64,000 nucleotides of DNA from an uncultured Alphaproteobacteria bacterium (GCA_934272785.1 CAKQSE010000005.1:8825-72824), one strand, 5' to 3'; counted from the first letter of the stretch, positions 26,369 through 35,104 are shown. The notes: generated from the letters alone by a model not told the origin. Translations and numbers: made by a program.

Positions 26369-26970
26369 TTCTGGCGAATCTGTGCCTGGTGCGAGATAAA
26401 TTCGCGCAGGCGTGGCGATATTATCGTTTCGCCGGCACTGCATTTAACCAAGAAATCAATATCCAGTCCCGCGCGCAAGAAATCAATCGGATTGCACGTG
26501 TTTGTTTGCCGCACAGTTGTGTCATTTGGCATATTGGCACGTGACTGCGCAATTTCAAAATTATTCTCTGGCGGCAGGAAATACAGCGTTTTAAACGTGT
26601 ATTCTTTGCCCAGACCCTGCAAATGAAACCAATCTATCAATTGGCGGGCGTATTTCGGTTCAATCACGTCATAGACCAGATTGGTGCCCGGATTATCAAA
26701 TATTTCTGATTCTGGGACGCCATACAGCCATTTGGGCTGGCCCGGCTGCCATATCCGTTCGTTCACCCACAGACGTGTCGCCAGACGTGCGGTATCAAAA
26801 AATGCCTCGTTCAGAAAGAAGTATTCTTGGCCAATAATTTCGCCATCGCGCATGGGACGCGTTGTTGCCGAACGCAATTTATAAAATGCATTGGCGGGCA
26901 AATAATTTTTAATAAAAAATGATTTGCCACTGCCCGACAGGCCATTACATAACAATACACATGGTTTCAT
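26365..26970 (-). CDS. Guanylate-kinase-like P-loop protein
   Basis: 201 residues starting MKPCVLLCNGLSGSGKS (P-loop about residues 9-17). LRSATTRPMRDGEIIGQEYFFL resembles the GMP-binding segment of guanylate kinases (TTRxxRxGExxGxDYxF), but the rest, including the lid and C-terminal half with two cysteines, departs from Gmk, so I would not call it gmk. It may be a nucleotide kinase or a phage-type relative. The gene is co-directional with rpoD and lies 60 bases downstream of it, with its own AAAGG site. Confidence 0.65.
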   Translation of the reverse strand: MKPCVLLCNGLSGSGKSFFIKNYLPANAFYKLRSATTRPMRDGEIIGQEYFFLNEAFFDTARLATRLWVNERIWQPGQPKWLYGVPESEIFDNPGTNLVYDVIEPKYARQLIDWFHLQGLGKEYTFKTLYFLPPENNFEIAQSRANMPNDTTVRQTNTCNPIDFLRAGLDIDFLVKCSAGETIISPRLREFISHQAQIRQK

Positions 26971-27030
26971 TTTTACTTGCCTTTGGTTTATGCAATATAA
27001 ACCCGCCATGCGGCGGGAATTATGTTTCGT

Positions 27031-29115
27031 TTAATCTTCCAAGAAACTGCGCAACTTGCGTGCACGGGTTGGGTGCTTTAACTTGTTCAACGCCTTTTGT
27101 TCAATCTGGCGGATACGTTCACGGGTAACACCGATATATTCACCAACCTCTTCCAATGTGCTGGTTTTATTCGTGCTCATTCCGAAACGCTGGCGCAAAA
27201 CGGTTTCTTCCTTGGGATCCAATTCAGACAGAATCTGGGTAACAATTTTACGCAGGTTCTTTTGCGCCGCCGATACGAACGGATTCTTGGCGGTTTCATC
27301 TGCGATAATTTCGATACGACTGCTGTCATCTTCGCTGCCGACGGGGGCTTCCAGTGAAATTGGTTTCAGGTTCACCTTCATCGCCTTGTGAATCTTGTCC
27401 ACCGGCAGATAGATAATCTTGGACAATTCTTCGGCGGTCGGCTGGCGTCCGTATTTGTGCATGAATTGACGCGTCGCACGCTGAATCTTGTGGATATTGT
27501 CAATCATGTGCACCGGGATACGAATTGTGCGTGCCTGGTCGGCGATACTGCGCGAAATGCCCTGTTGTATCCAGTTCGTTGCATAGGTCGAGAATTTGTT
27601 TCCCAAACGGTAATCAAATTTATCAACCGCCTTCATCAATCCGATATTGCCGTCCTGGACCAGGTCCGAAAAATCCAATCCCAGACCACGATTACTGGAT
27701 TTTTTCGCAAATTTGATAACCAGACGCAGGTTGGCCTCTATCATTTCGCGCTTTGCGCGGGCGGCCTCGGTCTGGCCACGACGGACCAATTCGACAACCT
27801 TTTTATATTCGGCGGTCGGCTGGCCGGTTTCGCGTGCAATCGCGGTGATGTCTTCCTGGATTTTCAGAATGTCTTTTTCATGTTTCTTGGCAAAGTTTGC
27901 CCACGCTGGGTTCTTGTGCTTCATCAGTTTTTTAACCCAGTTACGGTTTAATTCATTGCCGGCATATTCGGCCAAGAAATCTTCGCGTTTAATCTTGTTC
28001 GCGACCGCCAGACGCAACAGTTTGCCTTCCAGTCCCATCAACAATTGGTCACGTTGGGTCAGGTGTTCCAGAATTTCCGCGATACGGTCGTCGTTCAGGC
28101 GAATCTTGCTGACGTGTTCAAACAATTCAACGCGCATTTTGGCGTATTTCTTTTCCAATGCCTCGTCCGGTTTTGATGACGTCAACAGGTTTTCCAAACG
28201 TTTTGCCTGTAATTTCTGCATGTTGTTAAAGATGCGTTTAATCTTGCCGAATAATTCCATGACCATCGGCATCAAGGCCTCTTCCATTACTGGGATTGGC
28301 ACGCCAGATGTGCCGCGCGGCGTGTCTTCCTTTTTGACACCTTCGTCGTCATCGTCATCATCTTCGTCATCTTCATCGTCGTCATCGGCAGCAGATTCTT
28401 CCAAATCGTCCAGATCGTCGTCGTCCAATTCGTCAACGTGTTCCACGCCCTTGGACTTTAATGCCTCGGACAATGCGGCCAGTGATTTTTGTTCGGATTC
28501 AGATGAATACATTACTTCCAAATTCAGAATATAGCGCAGGCGAATATCTTCGTTTAACAATTGCTGATACCAGTCCAGCATCGCCTGGATCGTCATCGGG
28601 CTTTCGCACAGGCCATACACCATCAGACGGGTCGCCGCCTCGATACGCTGGGCAATTGCAACCTCGCCCGCGGCGGTCAGTAATTGAACAGTGCCGATTT
28701 GCTTTAAATACGATTGAACAGAATCCTGGACGCCCAACACCAGATTACCCGTCTGGCTGCGTTCCAACTGTTTGGCATAATGTTCGTAATCGTCGTCATT
28801 GACGTCAACCTGTTCGGCGTCGGCGTTTAACAGATTGCGGGTTTTATCGCGTGGCTCGTCCGAATCATCGTCATAGTATTTTTCAATATCCTGGGGATAA
28901 TTGTCCGTTTCCAGAATTTCCAGTCCCAAATCCTGTTGAAAGAAATCCAGAACTTCTTCTTTTTCTTCGTCGGGCACCTCGTCCGCTTCGGTGGCGGCAC
29001 TAAAATCCATCTGGGACAAATATCCCACTTCGACCGCAGATGTTGCAAGTTTTTGCAGATTTTCGGGCAACGAATCAATCAACATTTTCGTCGCCGCGTC
29101 CAGTTTTTTTGCCAT
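27031..29115 (-). CDS. rpoD: RNA polymerase sigma factor RpoD (sigma-70)
   Basis: Housekeeping sigma factor. The 694 residues show region 1.2 (DSVQSYLKQIGTVQLLT), a non-conserved region with an Asp/Glu tract (about 226-265), region 2 (ANLRLVIKFAKKSSNRGLG, FSDLVQDGNIGLMKAVDKFD, KFSTYATNWIQQGISRSIAD), region 3 and region 4.2 (TRERIRQIEQKALNKLKHP). Odd: region 2.3/2.4 reads TYATNWIQQG instead of the near-universal TYATWWIRQA, so the first melting tryptophan (W433 in E. coli) is Asn. The codon is AAC and reads unambiguously. Start follows GGGGGTCGG. Confidence 0.96.
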   Translation of the reverse strand: MAKKLDAATKMLIDSLPENLQKLATSAVEVGYLSQMDFSAATEADEVPDEEKEEVLDFFQQDLGLEILETDNYPQDIEKYYDDDSDEPRDKTRNLLNADAEQVDVNDDDYEHYAKQLERSQTGNLVLGVQDSVQSYLKQIGTVQLLTAAGEVAIAQRIEAATRLMVYGLCESPMTIQAMLDWYQQLLNEDIRLRYILNLEVMYSSESEQKSLAALSEALKSKGVEHVDELDDDDLDDLEESAADDDDEDDEDDDDDDEGVKKEDTPRGTSGVPIPVMEEALMPMVMELFGKIKRIFNNMQKLQAKRLENLLTSSKPDEALEKKYAKMRVELFEHVSKIRLNDDRIAEILEHLTQRDQLLMGLEGKLLRLAVANKIKREDFLAEYAGNELNRNWVKKLMKHKNPAWANFAKKHEKDILKIQEDITAIARETGQPTAEYKKVVELVRRGQTEAARAKREMIEANLRLVIKFAKKSSNRGLGLDFSDLVQDGNIGLMKAVDKFDYRLGNKFSTYATNWIQQGISRSIADQARTIRIPVHMIDNIHKIQRATRQFMHKYGRQPTAEELSKIIYLPVDKIHKAMKVNLKPISLEAPVGSEDDSSRIEIIADETAKNPFVSAAQKNLRKIVTQILSELDPKEETVLRQRFGMSTNKTSTLEEVGEYIGVTRERIRQIEQKALNKLKHPTRARKLRSFLED

Positions 29116-29149
29116 AAACCGACCCCCGGATTAAAACGTTAAATTTAAA

Positions 29150-29674
29150 TTATTTCTTTTTGTTTGCCTTGGCAACCGCGTCGTGAACCGCCGATTCCGA
29201 CACCAGACCCAAAACAATCGGGCTCTGAATCTGAATCAAGGAATATGATTTGTGTGTTTTGTTGCGGATTGATGCGACGGTCGGATTTGTGCTGCGCATC
29301 AGGCGGGCAACCTGGCCGTCAGATAATTCAGGATAGTTTTTCAGAATCCACAAAATACCGCCCAAACGGTTCTGGCGATGCAATTTTGGTGTGTATCCAA
29401 CGCCCTTTTTATTCTGTTTCTGCTGGGCATCAACAATTTCCTGACGCAGGGTCAGGCGCGCCGATGGGTCGGCCTCGCACCGTTCAATATCTTCACGGGT
29501 CAATTGACCGTTCAGAATTGGATTCAAACCCTGAATCTTGTATGTTTCGGCATCGGCGATATTTTTAACCTCTAATTCATGCAGACCGCAGAATTCAGCG
29601 ATTTGTTCAAATGTCAATGCAGTGTTTTCAATCAACCAAAGTGCAGTGGATTTTGGCATATATGGGTAATTCAT
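29150..29674 (-). CDS. trcR: Cell-cycle transcriptional regulator TrcR (DUF1013)
   Basis: 174 residues beginning MNYPYMPKSTALWLIENTALTFEQIAEFC after an AGAGGAT site. The family (DUF1013, TrcR) is restricted to alphaproteobacteria and is annotated as a cell-cycle regulator; the N-terminal segment and the VARLMRSTNPTVASIRNKTH segment look like two helix-turn-helix units. It lies between cysS and rpoD, with 34 bases to rpoD, so co-transcription with rpoD is likely. Confidence 0.85.
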   Translation of the reverse strand: MNYPYMPKSTALWLIENTALTFEQIAEFCGLHELEVKNIADAETYKIQGLNPILNGQLTREDIERCEADPSARLTLRQEIVDAQQKQNKKGVGYTPKLHRQNRLGGILWILKNYPELSDGQVARLMRSTNPTVASIRNKTHKSYSLIQIQSPIVLGLVSESAVHDAVAKANKKK

Positions 29675-29753
29675 GAATAATCCTCTTGTTGCTGGGGGCA
29701 ATATACACCAAAATTGCCCCAGATTCAAGATAAAAGTGCGCCGCCCCGACAAA

Positions 29754-31187
29754 TTACAGAACAATATCCCATGTGGTGCCGGTCGGCGAATCCATCAGCG
29801 CAATGCCCCGTGACATCAGGGCTGCCCGGATTGCGTCCGCCGCTGCATAGTCACGTGCGGCCTTGGCCGATGCGCGGGCGTCAATTTGCGACTGAATTTC
29901 ATCGGGCGTAATGTTATTTTGTGCCAATATCTTGGCGCGCGCCGCGTCGATATATTCCGCCGGGTCACGCTGCAAGATATTTAACACCCCGAACACCGCA
30001 CGGATTTTCGCAACAATCGTGCCCAGGTCGTATTCTGTATGCTTTTTCGCCAATTCGGCGGACACAAAATCAAACCACTTAAACGCATTTACAATAACGC
30101 CGTATGTGTTGAAATTGTCGTCCATGGCGGCGTGAAATTCATCATCGATGCTTTGCACCATTTGTGCGGTTTTGGTGGTGTCCGCCCCATCAAATGTGCG
30201 ATGTGCGACCACGTTCATAACCGAATACATTTTATAGACATGACGCACGGCGTTTGGAAAGAAATTATCCGTAATATCAATATCATTTGAATACATATTG
30301 TTCAACAGTGCAAAGCGAATAACGTCAGCATCGTATTTGGCCAAAACGTCCTGTAACAGTATGCCGTTATTTAACGATTTGCTCATTTTTTGACCATTGA
30401 CCTTGACCAGGCCACAGTGCACCCAATAATTCGCAAATGTTTTCCCGGTCAGTGATTCTGTCTGGGCAATTTCGTTTTCATGGTGCGGAAACACCAGGTC
30501 GCGCCCACCACCGTGGATATCAATTTGATTGCCCAGGTATTTCATATTCATTGCACTGCACTCTATGTGCCAGCCGGGGCGGCCCTGGCCCCATGGCGAA
30601 TTCCAATAAATTTCACCGGGTTTGGCCGATTTCCATAATGCAAAGTCTGCCTCGTCCAGTTTGCCGGGTTCAATATCCTTGCGTACACCGATTTCGTTTT
30701 TGTTCGTCTGGATATGTGACAGTTTGCCGTAATCTGGGAACGATGACAGTTTGAAATACACGTCACCGAATTCAGAAACATATGCGTGACCCGTATCAAT
30801 CAATTTTTGAACAAATGCGATAATATCATCAATGCACTGGGTCGCGCGCGCCATAATTGTAGGACGATTGTTGCCCAGCGCGTCCATTTCGGCGTCTGTC
30901 TTGGCCATATAGCGCATTGCAAAATCAATCGGATTTTCGCCAATTTTGTTGGCGTTTGCGATAATCTTGTCATCAACATCGGTATAGTTGCGAACGTATT
31001 TCACATTATACCCCAGGTGCGTCAAATAGCGTGTAATTACGTCAAATACAACAGACTGGTATGCGTGTCCGATATGCGCATCGGCCGACACCGTAATACC
31101 GCACGCATACATTTTTACCGCGCCCGGCGTCAGCGGGACAAATTCTTGTTTTTGGCGTGTCATAATATTATAAATTTTCAGTGTCAT
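29754..31187 (-). CDS. cysS: Cysteine--tRNA ligase
   Basis: Class I aminoacyl-tRNA synthetase. The 477 residues contain the zinc/cysteine-binding MYACGITV, the HIGHA signature (ADAHIGHAYQSVVFD), further Zn ligands in WHIECSAM and HHENEIAQ, and KMSKS (GQKMSKSLNNG), then the DALR helical and anticodon-binding C-terminus. ATG 31187 follows AAGGAAG. Normal length. Confidence 0.97.
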   Translation of the reverse strand: MTLKIYNIMTRQKQEFVPLTPGAVKMYACGITVSADAHIGHAYQSVVFDVITRYLTHLGYNVKYVRNYTDVDDKIIANANKIGENPIDFAMRYMAKTDAEMDALGNNRPTIMARATQCIDDIIAFVQKLIDTGHAYVSEFGDVYFKLSSFPDYGKLSHIQTNKNEIGVRKDIEPGKLDEADFALWKSAKPGEIYWNSPWGQGRPGWHIECSAMNMKYLGNQIDIHGGGRDLVFPHHENEIAQTESLTGKTFANYWVHCGLVKVNGQKMSKSLNNGILLQDVLAKYDADVIRFALLNNMYSNDIDITDNFFPNAVRHVYKMYSVMNVVAHRTFDGADTTKTAQMVQSIDDEFHAAMDDNFNTYGVIVNAFKWFDFVSAELAKKHTEYDLGTIVAKIRAVFGVLNILQRDPAEYIDAARAKILAQNNITPDEIQSQIDARASAKAARDYAAADAIRAALMSRGIALMDSPTGTTWDIVL

Positions 31188-31339
31188 AATGCGCTTCCTT
31201 TGCTTTATCTGATATAAGAAAAACTGTAATAAATTGTTGGATTTTTTGCAAACGAAATATGCCCGTCTGCGTGGCAGATTTTAACGACAACAACAAAAAG
31301 TCATAAATTTGATTGTCATGGACCAGAATAATGCAATTC

Positions 31340-31427
31340 TGGCGGAGCGTATAGGACTCGAACCTATGGACCACTAAACGCGGTCACAGATTAGCAATCT
31401 GCTGCATTACCACTCTGCCAACGCTCC
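31340..31427 (-). tRNA. tRNA-Ser(GCU)
   Basis: Minus-strand class II tRNA: acceptor GGAGCGT/ACGCTCC, discriminator G, anticodon loop TTGCTAA (GCT), long variable arm (ACCGCG...TGGT), T-loop TTCGAGT, encoded CCA. A CCAGAAT/ATTCTGG hairpin downstream (31322-31342) may end the transcript. The stretch 31188-31339 has no gene. Confidence 0.95.
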
Positions 31428-31444
31428 GCATGGTTGCGACGGGT

Positions 31445-31473
31445 ATTATACAGAATCCGTTTTCCGATTGCAA
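31445..31473 (-). promoter_or_regulatory. Promoter of tRNA-Ser(GCU)
   Basis: Minus-strand TTGCAA, 17 bases, TATAAT. Confidence 0.75.
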
Positions 31474-31488
31474 GTCATTAAATTATAA

Positions 31489-31513
31489 AAACGCCCCATT
31501 GGGGCGTTTTTTT
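31489..31513 (-). terminator. Terminator of accDA
   Basis: AAAACGCCCC-att-GGGGCGTTTT hairpin; on the minus strand a T-rich run follows. It overlaps the accDA stop. Confidence 0.75.
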
Positions 31514-33251
31514 AGTGTTCTGATGTCGGTTCCGGGCCATAGATTTCGACATCGCGGGTCATGGCCAGGAATTTTTCCGCACGGCGCGCCGGCAATTCGG
31601 CTGTGGGGATTTCCTGTAATTCGCGGATATTGTCGGCAACGGCGGATGACAACAATTCCATCGTCGTTTGCCAATCAGTATGCGCCCCACCGGCGGGTTC
31701 ATCAATAATGCCATCAATAACGTTCAGATTGGCCATATCGCGCGCGGTCAATTTCATTGCCTGGGCCGCGACAGCTTTGAACTTGTTATCTTTCCACAGG
31801 ATACTGGCACACGATTCGGGTGCAATCACCGAATAGATTGCGTTTTCCATCATCAGCACGCGATCGGCCGTACCAATCGCAATTGCGCCCCCGGATCCGC
31901 CCTGGCCCACGTTGACGGCAACATATGGCGTTTTAATGGACAGACCCACCGACATAGACATTGCGACCGCCTGGGATTGGCCACGTTCTTCGCCCTCGCG
32001 ACCGGCAAATGCGCCCGCGGTATCAAACAAAGATATCAGTGGCAAATTAAATTTTTCCGCCAGACGCATCATACGCTGGGCCTTGCGATAACCGTCGGGA
32101 TTCGCCATACCAAAGCGGTGTTTTTGACGGGTTTCAATGGTGCGACCCTGCTCCTGGCCGATGATAACGGCCGGGATTCCACGCCAGTAACCAATACCAC
32201 TGCCCATGGCGGGATCTTCGGCATACAGACGGTCGCCCGCCAGATATGTCCAATCGTCAACAATGCCATTGATATAGTCCAAGAAATGCGGGCGATTTTC
32301 ATTACGCGCCAGCAATACCTTGTCATAGGCATCGGTTTCGCCCATACCACGGACCTTTTTATTATCGTTCAGCGGTGTGGATACATTGATTGGCTTTGGC
32401 TCGCGCGGTTGTTTGGTCAGCACCGCCAGCACGCGCGCCAACGCATCGTGCAATTCGTCACGCGCCACGACCATATCAACCATACCGTGTTCATACAAAT
32501 ATTCGGCGGTCTGGAAATTAGACGGCAATTTTTCACGGATATTCTGTTCAATTACGCGACGTCCGGCAAATCCGATGCGCGCGCCACTTTCTGCAATATG
32601 AATATCACCCAGCATTGCAAATGACGCCGTCACGCCACCGTATGTTGGATCGGTCAACAAGACGATATACGGAATCCCATTTGCGTGCAGACGATTTACC
32701 GCAACCGTTGTGCGTGCCATCTGCATCAGGGACAGAATATTTTCCTGCATACGGGCACCGCCAGACGCAACGACCATAACAAATGGTCGGCGGGATTCAA
32801 TGGCGTGTTCCATGCTGGCGATAATGCCGTCGCCCGCCGCGCGCCCCATAGAGCCCATCATAAAATCGCCGTTTAACACGCAAATTGTTGTCGGAACACC
32901 GCCCAACACACCATCGGCCGATACAACCGCGTCATGAACACCGGTGTCACTGCGTGCCTCGACCAGGCGGTCTTTATACGACATACGGTCCACAAAATTC
33001 AGCGGGTCGTCCGACACCGTTGGCAAATTCAGGCGTGTCCAATCATTATTATCAAACAGCAAATCAAAACGTTGTTTCGGCGTCATGATAAACGCACGAC
33101 CACAACGCGGACAGATATACAGATTATCCTTGTAATCCTTGTAATAAACCAATCGACCACAGGATTCACATTTTATCCACATCAGACGGCGCACCTTGTC
33201 ATATCTGGCGCGGTCACGATTTTTAATTCCTGATTTTTTACCGAATAACAT
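31512..33251 (-). CDS. accDA: Fused acetyl-CoA carboxylase carboxyltransferase (AccD-AccA)
   Basis: Transfers carboxyl from biotin to acetyl-CoA, the second half-reaction of malonyl-CoA synthesis. One 579-residue chain carries both subunits. The N-terminal AccD half has the zinc ribbon (KCESCGRL...YICPRCGRAF, about 26-52) and GGARMQENILSLMQMAR; the C-terminal AccA half (about 340-560) has FDTAGAFAGREGEERGQS, GQGGSGGAIAIG and VIAPESCASILWK. AccA's usual N-terminal helical extension is missing. Proteobacteria normally have two separate genes; fused AccDA is known from some Actinobacteria. The ihfB-like gene is 4 bases upstream, so the two are one unit. Confidence 0.92.
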   Translation of the reverse strand: MLFGKKSGIKNRDRARYDKVRRLMWIKCESCGRLVYYKDYKDNLYICPRCGRAFIMTPKQRFDLLFDNNDWTRLNLPTVSDDPLNFVDRMSYKDRLVEARSDTGVHDAVVSADGVLGGVPTTICVLNGDFMMGSMGRAAGDGIIASMEHAIESRRPFVMVVASGGARMQENILSLMQMARTTVAVNRLHANGIPYIVLLTDPTYGGVTASFAMLGDIHIAESGARIGFAGRRVIEQNIREKLPSNFQTAEYLYEHGMVDMVVARDELHDALARVLAVLTKQPREPKPINVSTPLNDNKKVRGMGETDAYDKVLLARNENRPHFLDYINGIVDDWTYLAGDRLYAEDPAMGSGIGYWRGIPAVIIGQEQGRTIETRQKHRFGMANPDGYRKAQRMMRLAEKFNLPLISLFDTAGAFAGREGEERGQSQAVAMSMSVGLSIKTPYVAVNVGQGGSGGAIAIGTADRVLMMENAIYSVIAPESCASILWKDNKFKAVAAQAMKLTARDMANLNVIDGIIDEPAGGAHTDWQTTMELLSSAVADNIRELQEIPTAELPARRAEKFLAMTRDVEIYGPEPTSEH

Positions 33252-33255
33252 TTAT

Positions 33256-33534
33256 TTATCCATTCATTTTTTTGGTCAATTCACGGCTGGGCTTGAACAA
33301 GATTGTTGTGCTGGCCGGCAATGGCATTGGTTTGCCAGTGCATGGATTGTAACCAATTTTTGTTGCGCGTGCGCGCGGCTGGAACGTGCCAAAACCACGA
33401 ACCTCGATTCTGTCGCCGGTGGCGATTGCCTCCATCATATGGTCCGACACAGTATCCAGTATCGCGGCGGCATCTGTTGCACGCATATGCTTGAATTGGA
33501 CTTGGATTGTGCGAACAATATCTGAACGTTTCAT
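33256..33534 (-). CDS. ihfB: HU/IHF-family DNA-bending protein (IHF beta-like)
   Basis: 92 residues with the family core VRGFGTFQPRARATKIGYNPCTGK; the N-terminal MKRSDIVRTIQVQF and R-G-F-G-T-F resemble IHF beta more than HU, but the subtype is not certain. Architectural protein that bends DNA in recombination and transcription. It precedes accDA by 4 bases, an unusual pairing; a weak promoter lies upstream. Confidence 0.85.
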   Translation of the reverse strand: MKRSDIVRTIQVQFKHMRATDAAAILDTVSDHMMEAIATGDRIEVRGFGTFQPRARATKIGYNPCTGKPMPLPASTTILFKPSRELTKKMNG

Positions 33535-33565
33535 TACTTTTCCCTTTTTTCTTTCAGTTTCGTAT

Positions 33566-33594
33566 ATTATTCATATCATAGCACATTTTATCAA
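33566..33594 (-). promoter_or_regulatory. Promoter of ihfB-accDA
   Basis: Minus-strand TTGATA, 17 bases, AATAAT (or 19 bases to TAATAT). Confidence 0.4.
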
Positions 33595-33686
33595 GAGTAA
33601 AGTTTTTTCTGTGCATGAAAACGTTCTTAGGGCGGCGGGCGGTCAAAATTGGTATCCTGGGGTGTGACCAAGGGGGGATTTTGCAC

Positions 33687-34376
33687 ATGGAAATCGATAA
33701 CACATTACAGCATTGCGCGCCACTGATTGGCGACCGCGCACCAGAATTTACCGCCCAGACAACAAATGGGACAATCAACTTTCCTGCCGACTATGCGGGC
33801 AAATGGGTGATTCTGTTTTCGCACCCGGCGGACTTTACACCGGTATGCACGACCGAATTTATGGTATTTCAGTCCATGGCGGACGAATTCCGCAAATTAA
33901 ATACAGAACTGGTCGGATTGTCGGTCGGAACATTGACGGGACATCTGGCCTGGATAGAGGCAATCCGTCACCTGAAATTCGGCGATCTGCATGACATCAG
34001 TATTACGTTCCCAATTATTGACGACATGACAATGGAAATTGCGCATAAATACGGTATGATTCACGGCCGCACATCAGACACGCGGACCGTGCGCGCCGTA
34101 TTTTTCATTGATCCAAACGGTGTGATTCGCACGATTTTATATTATCCGCCATCGGTTGGACGAAACTTTGCCGAAATTAAACGCGCCCTGGTCGCATTAC
34201 AGACAACAGACAAATATCATGTGTCAACGCCGGCGAATTGGATGCCGGGTGACGACGTTGTGGTATCATCACCCGCAACCACCGCCGAAATGGACGCGCG
34301 TTTGCGCCGCAATGACCGGGACCAAAATGTCCAGGCGTGGTTTTTAACGCTTAAAAAATTACCAATGGATGACTAG
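33687..34376 (+). CDS. 1-Cys peroxiredoxin (Prx6/AhpC-TSA family)
   Basis: Thiol peroxidase reducing H2O2 and organic peroxides. The 229 residues have the peroxidatic motif SHPADFTPVCTTEF (catalytic Cys near residue 50), AVFFIDPNGVIRTILYYPPSVGRN, and the long C-terminal Prx6 extension (STPANWMPGDDVVV). No cysteine remains in the C-terminal third, so it looks like a 1-Cys enzyme. ATG 33687 follows AGGGGGG; the open frame upstream to 33615 lacks a site. Its stop overlaps the stop of the convergent alkyltransferase-like gene (CTAG). Confidence 0.9.
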   Translation: MEIDNTLQHCAPLIGDRAPEFTAQTTNGTINFPADYAGKWVILFSHPADFTPVCTTEFMVFQSMADEFRKLNTELVGLSVGTLTGHLAWIEAIRHLKFGDLHDISITFPIIDDMTMEIAHKYGMIHGRTSDTRTVRAVFFIDPNGVIRTILYYPPSVGRNFAEIKRALVALQTTDKYHVSTPANWMPGDDVVVSSPATTAEMDARLRRNDRDQNVQAWFLTLKKLPMDD

Positions 34377-34717
34377 AACACCAACGGGAAATCACGTATA
34401 TCCAGTGGCACGCCGTCACGATCGGGGTCCCACTGGTATTGCGACATAATCACGTGCCGGTCACGGGTGAATTTTACCCCTTCGGCGCGCAGGGATTTAT
34501 ATTGTTCGTCGTGATATGGTTCGCCGCACAGACTGCCATCCTTGAACACAACGCGATGCCACGGCAGGTGCCAACTGTTTTTATTATTTGATGCATAACC
34601 CACAAATCGTGCCATACGCGGGCGACCAATCATTGCGGCAATTTGTCCAAACGTTGCCACGCGCCCCGATGGGATACGCGCAACGACGTCATAAACCTGT
34701 TCATTAAATGTTTTCAT
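34373..34717 (-). CDS. Alkyltransferase-like protein (MGMT-fold, Cys replaced by Trp)
   Basis: 114 residues of the O6-alkylguanine-DNA alkyltransferase DNA-binding domain (FNEQVYDVVARIPSGRVATFG, then GRPRMARFVGYASNN). The active-site PCHR motif reads PWHR (HLPWHRVVFKDG), the hallmark of ATL proteins, which bind alkylated guanine without repairing it and hand it to nucleotide excision repair. The start at 34717 is only 9 bases after TATAAT, so the mRNA should be nearly leaderless; the frame runs on upstream through the tRNA-Ser. Confidence 0.9.
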   Translation of the reverse strand: MKTFNEQVYDVVARIPSGRVATFGQIAAMIGRPRMARFVGYASNNKNSWHLPWHRVVFKDGSLCGEPYHDEQYKSLRAEGVKFTRDRHVIMSQYQWDPDRDGVPLDIRDFPLVF

Positions 34718-34726
34718 GGTGCAAAT

Positions 34727-34776
34727 ATTATAATCAAATATAAACCCCTTGCAATACAAAACAAAATCTGTATAAT
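34727..34776. promoter_or_regulatory. Divergent promoters sharing one palindromic -35 box
   Basis: TTGCAA at 34749-34754 is 16 bases from TATAAT (34771-34776) for tRNA-Ser(CGA) and 16 bases from minus-strand TATAAT (34732-34727) for the ATL gene. The arrangement is exactly symmetrical. Confidence 0.75.
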
Positions 34777-34785
34777 ACCCGCCGT

Positions 34786-34875
34786 GGAGAAGTGGCAGAG
34801 TGGTCGAATGCGCGCGACTCGAAATCGTGTATACGGGCAACCGTATCAAGGGTTCGAATCCCTTCTTCTCCGCCA
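34786..34875 (+). tRNA. tRNA-Ser(CGA)
   Basis: Class II cloverleaf: acceptor GGAGAAG/CTTCTCC, discriminator G, anticodon loop CTCGAAA (CGA), long variable arm (ATACGGGC...CCGTAT), T-loop TTCGAAT, encoded CCA. Strong promoter TTGCAA/TATAAT upstream. Confidence 0.96.
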
Positions 34876-34876
34876 G

Positions 34877-34916
34877 ATATAAAAAAAGTGCCCTTCGTGG
34901 CATTTTTTTATATCTG
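34877..34916 (+). terminator. tRNA-Ser(CGA) terminator
   Basis: GATATAAAAAAA-GTGCC-cttcgt-GGCA-TTTTTTTATATC: extended hairpin with a T run. The stretch from here to 35011 holds no gene. Confidence 0.75.
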
Positions 34917-35011
34917 GGGGCGATGAGCGTGAACAAACACTTCGCAATCTGTGATTGAGGGAACGCCCTGTGTGGCACTTTTTTAGTGGAAATTATGCCT
35001 TTTGTTTTTAT

Positions 35012-35040
35012 TTGACGTTGTTTTTGGATTTGAGTATAAT
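35012..35040 (+). promoter_or_regulatory. Promoter of small gene at 35105
   Basis: TTGACG, 17 bases, TATAAT; leader of about 58 bases. Confidence 0.7.
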
Positions 35041-35104
35041 TTGTGTGTGAAATGTTATACCGCGGGGGATGGTTAGAACATTACATACACAAGAGAGAAA
35101 CAAA

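Noticed and set aside
28330..28440. Short regular repeats that could be a CRISPR array
   Set aside because: They are coding triplets for an acidic stretch of rpoD, without spacers.
31668..32624. 318-codon plus-strand open frame opposite accDA
   Set aside because: Antisense to a clearly conserved gene, with no ribosome-binding site; the low-complexity product is a codon-bias shadow.
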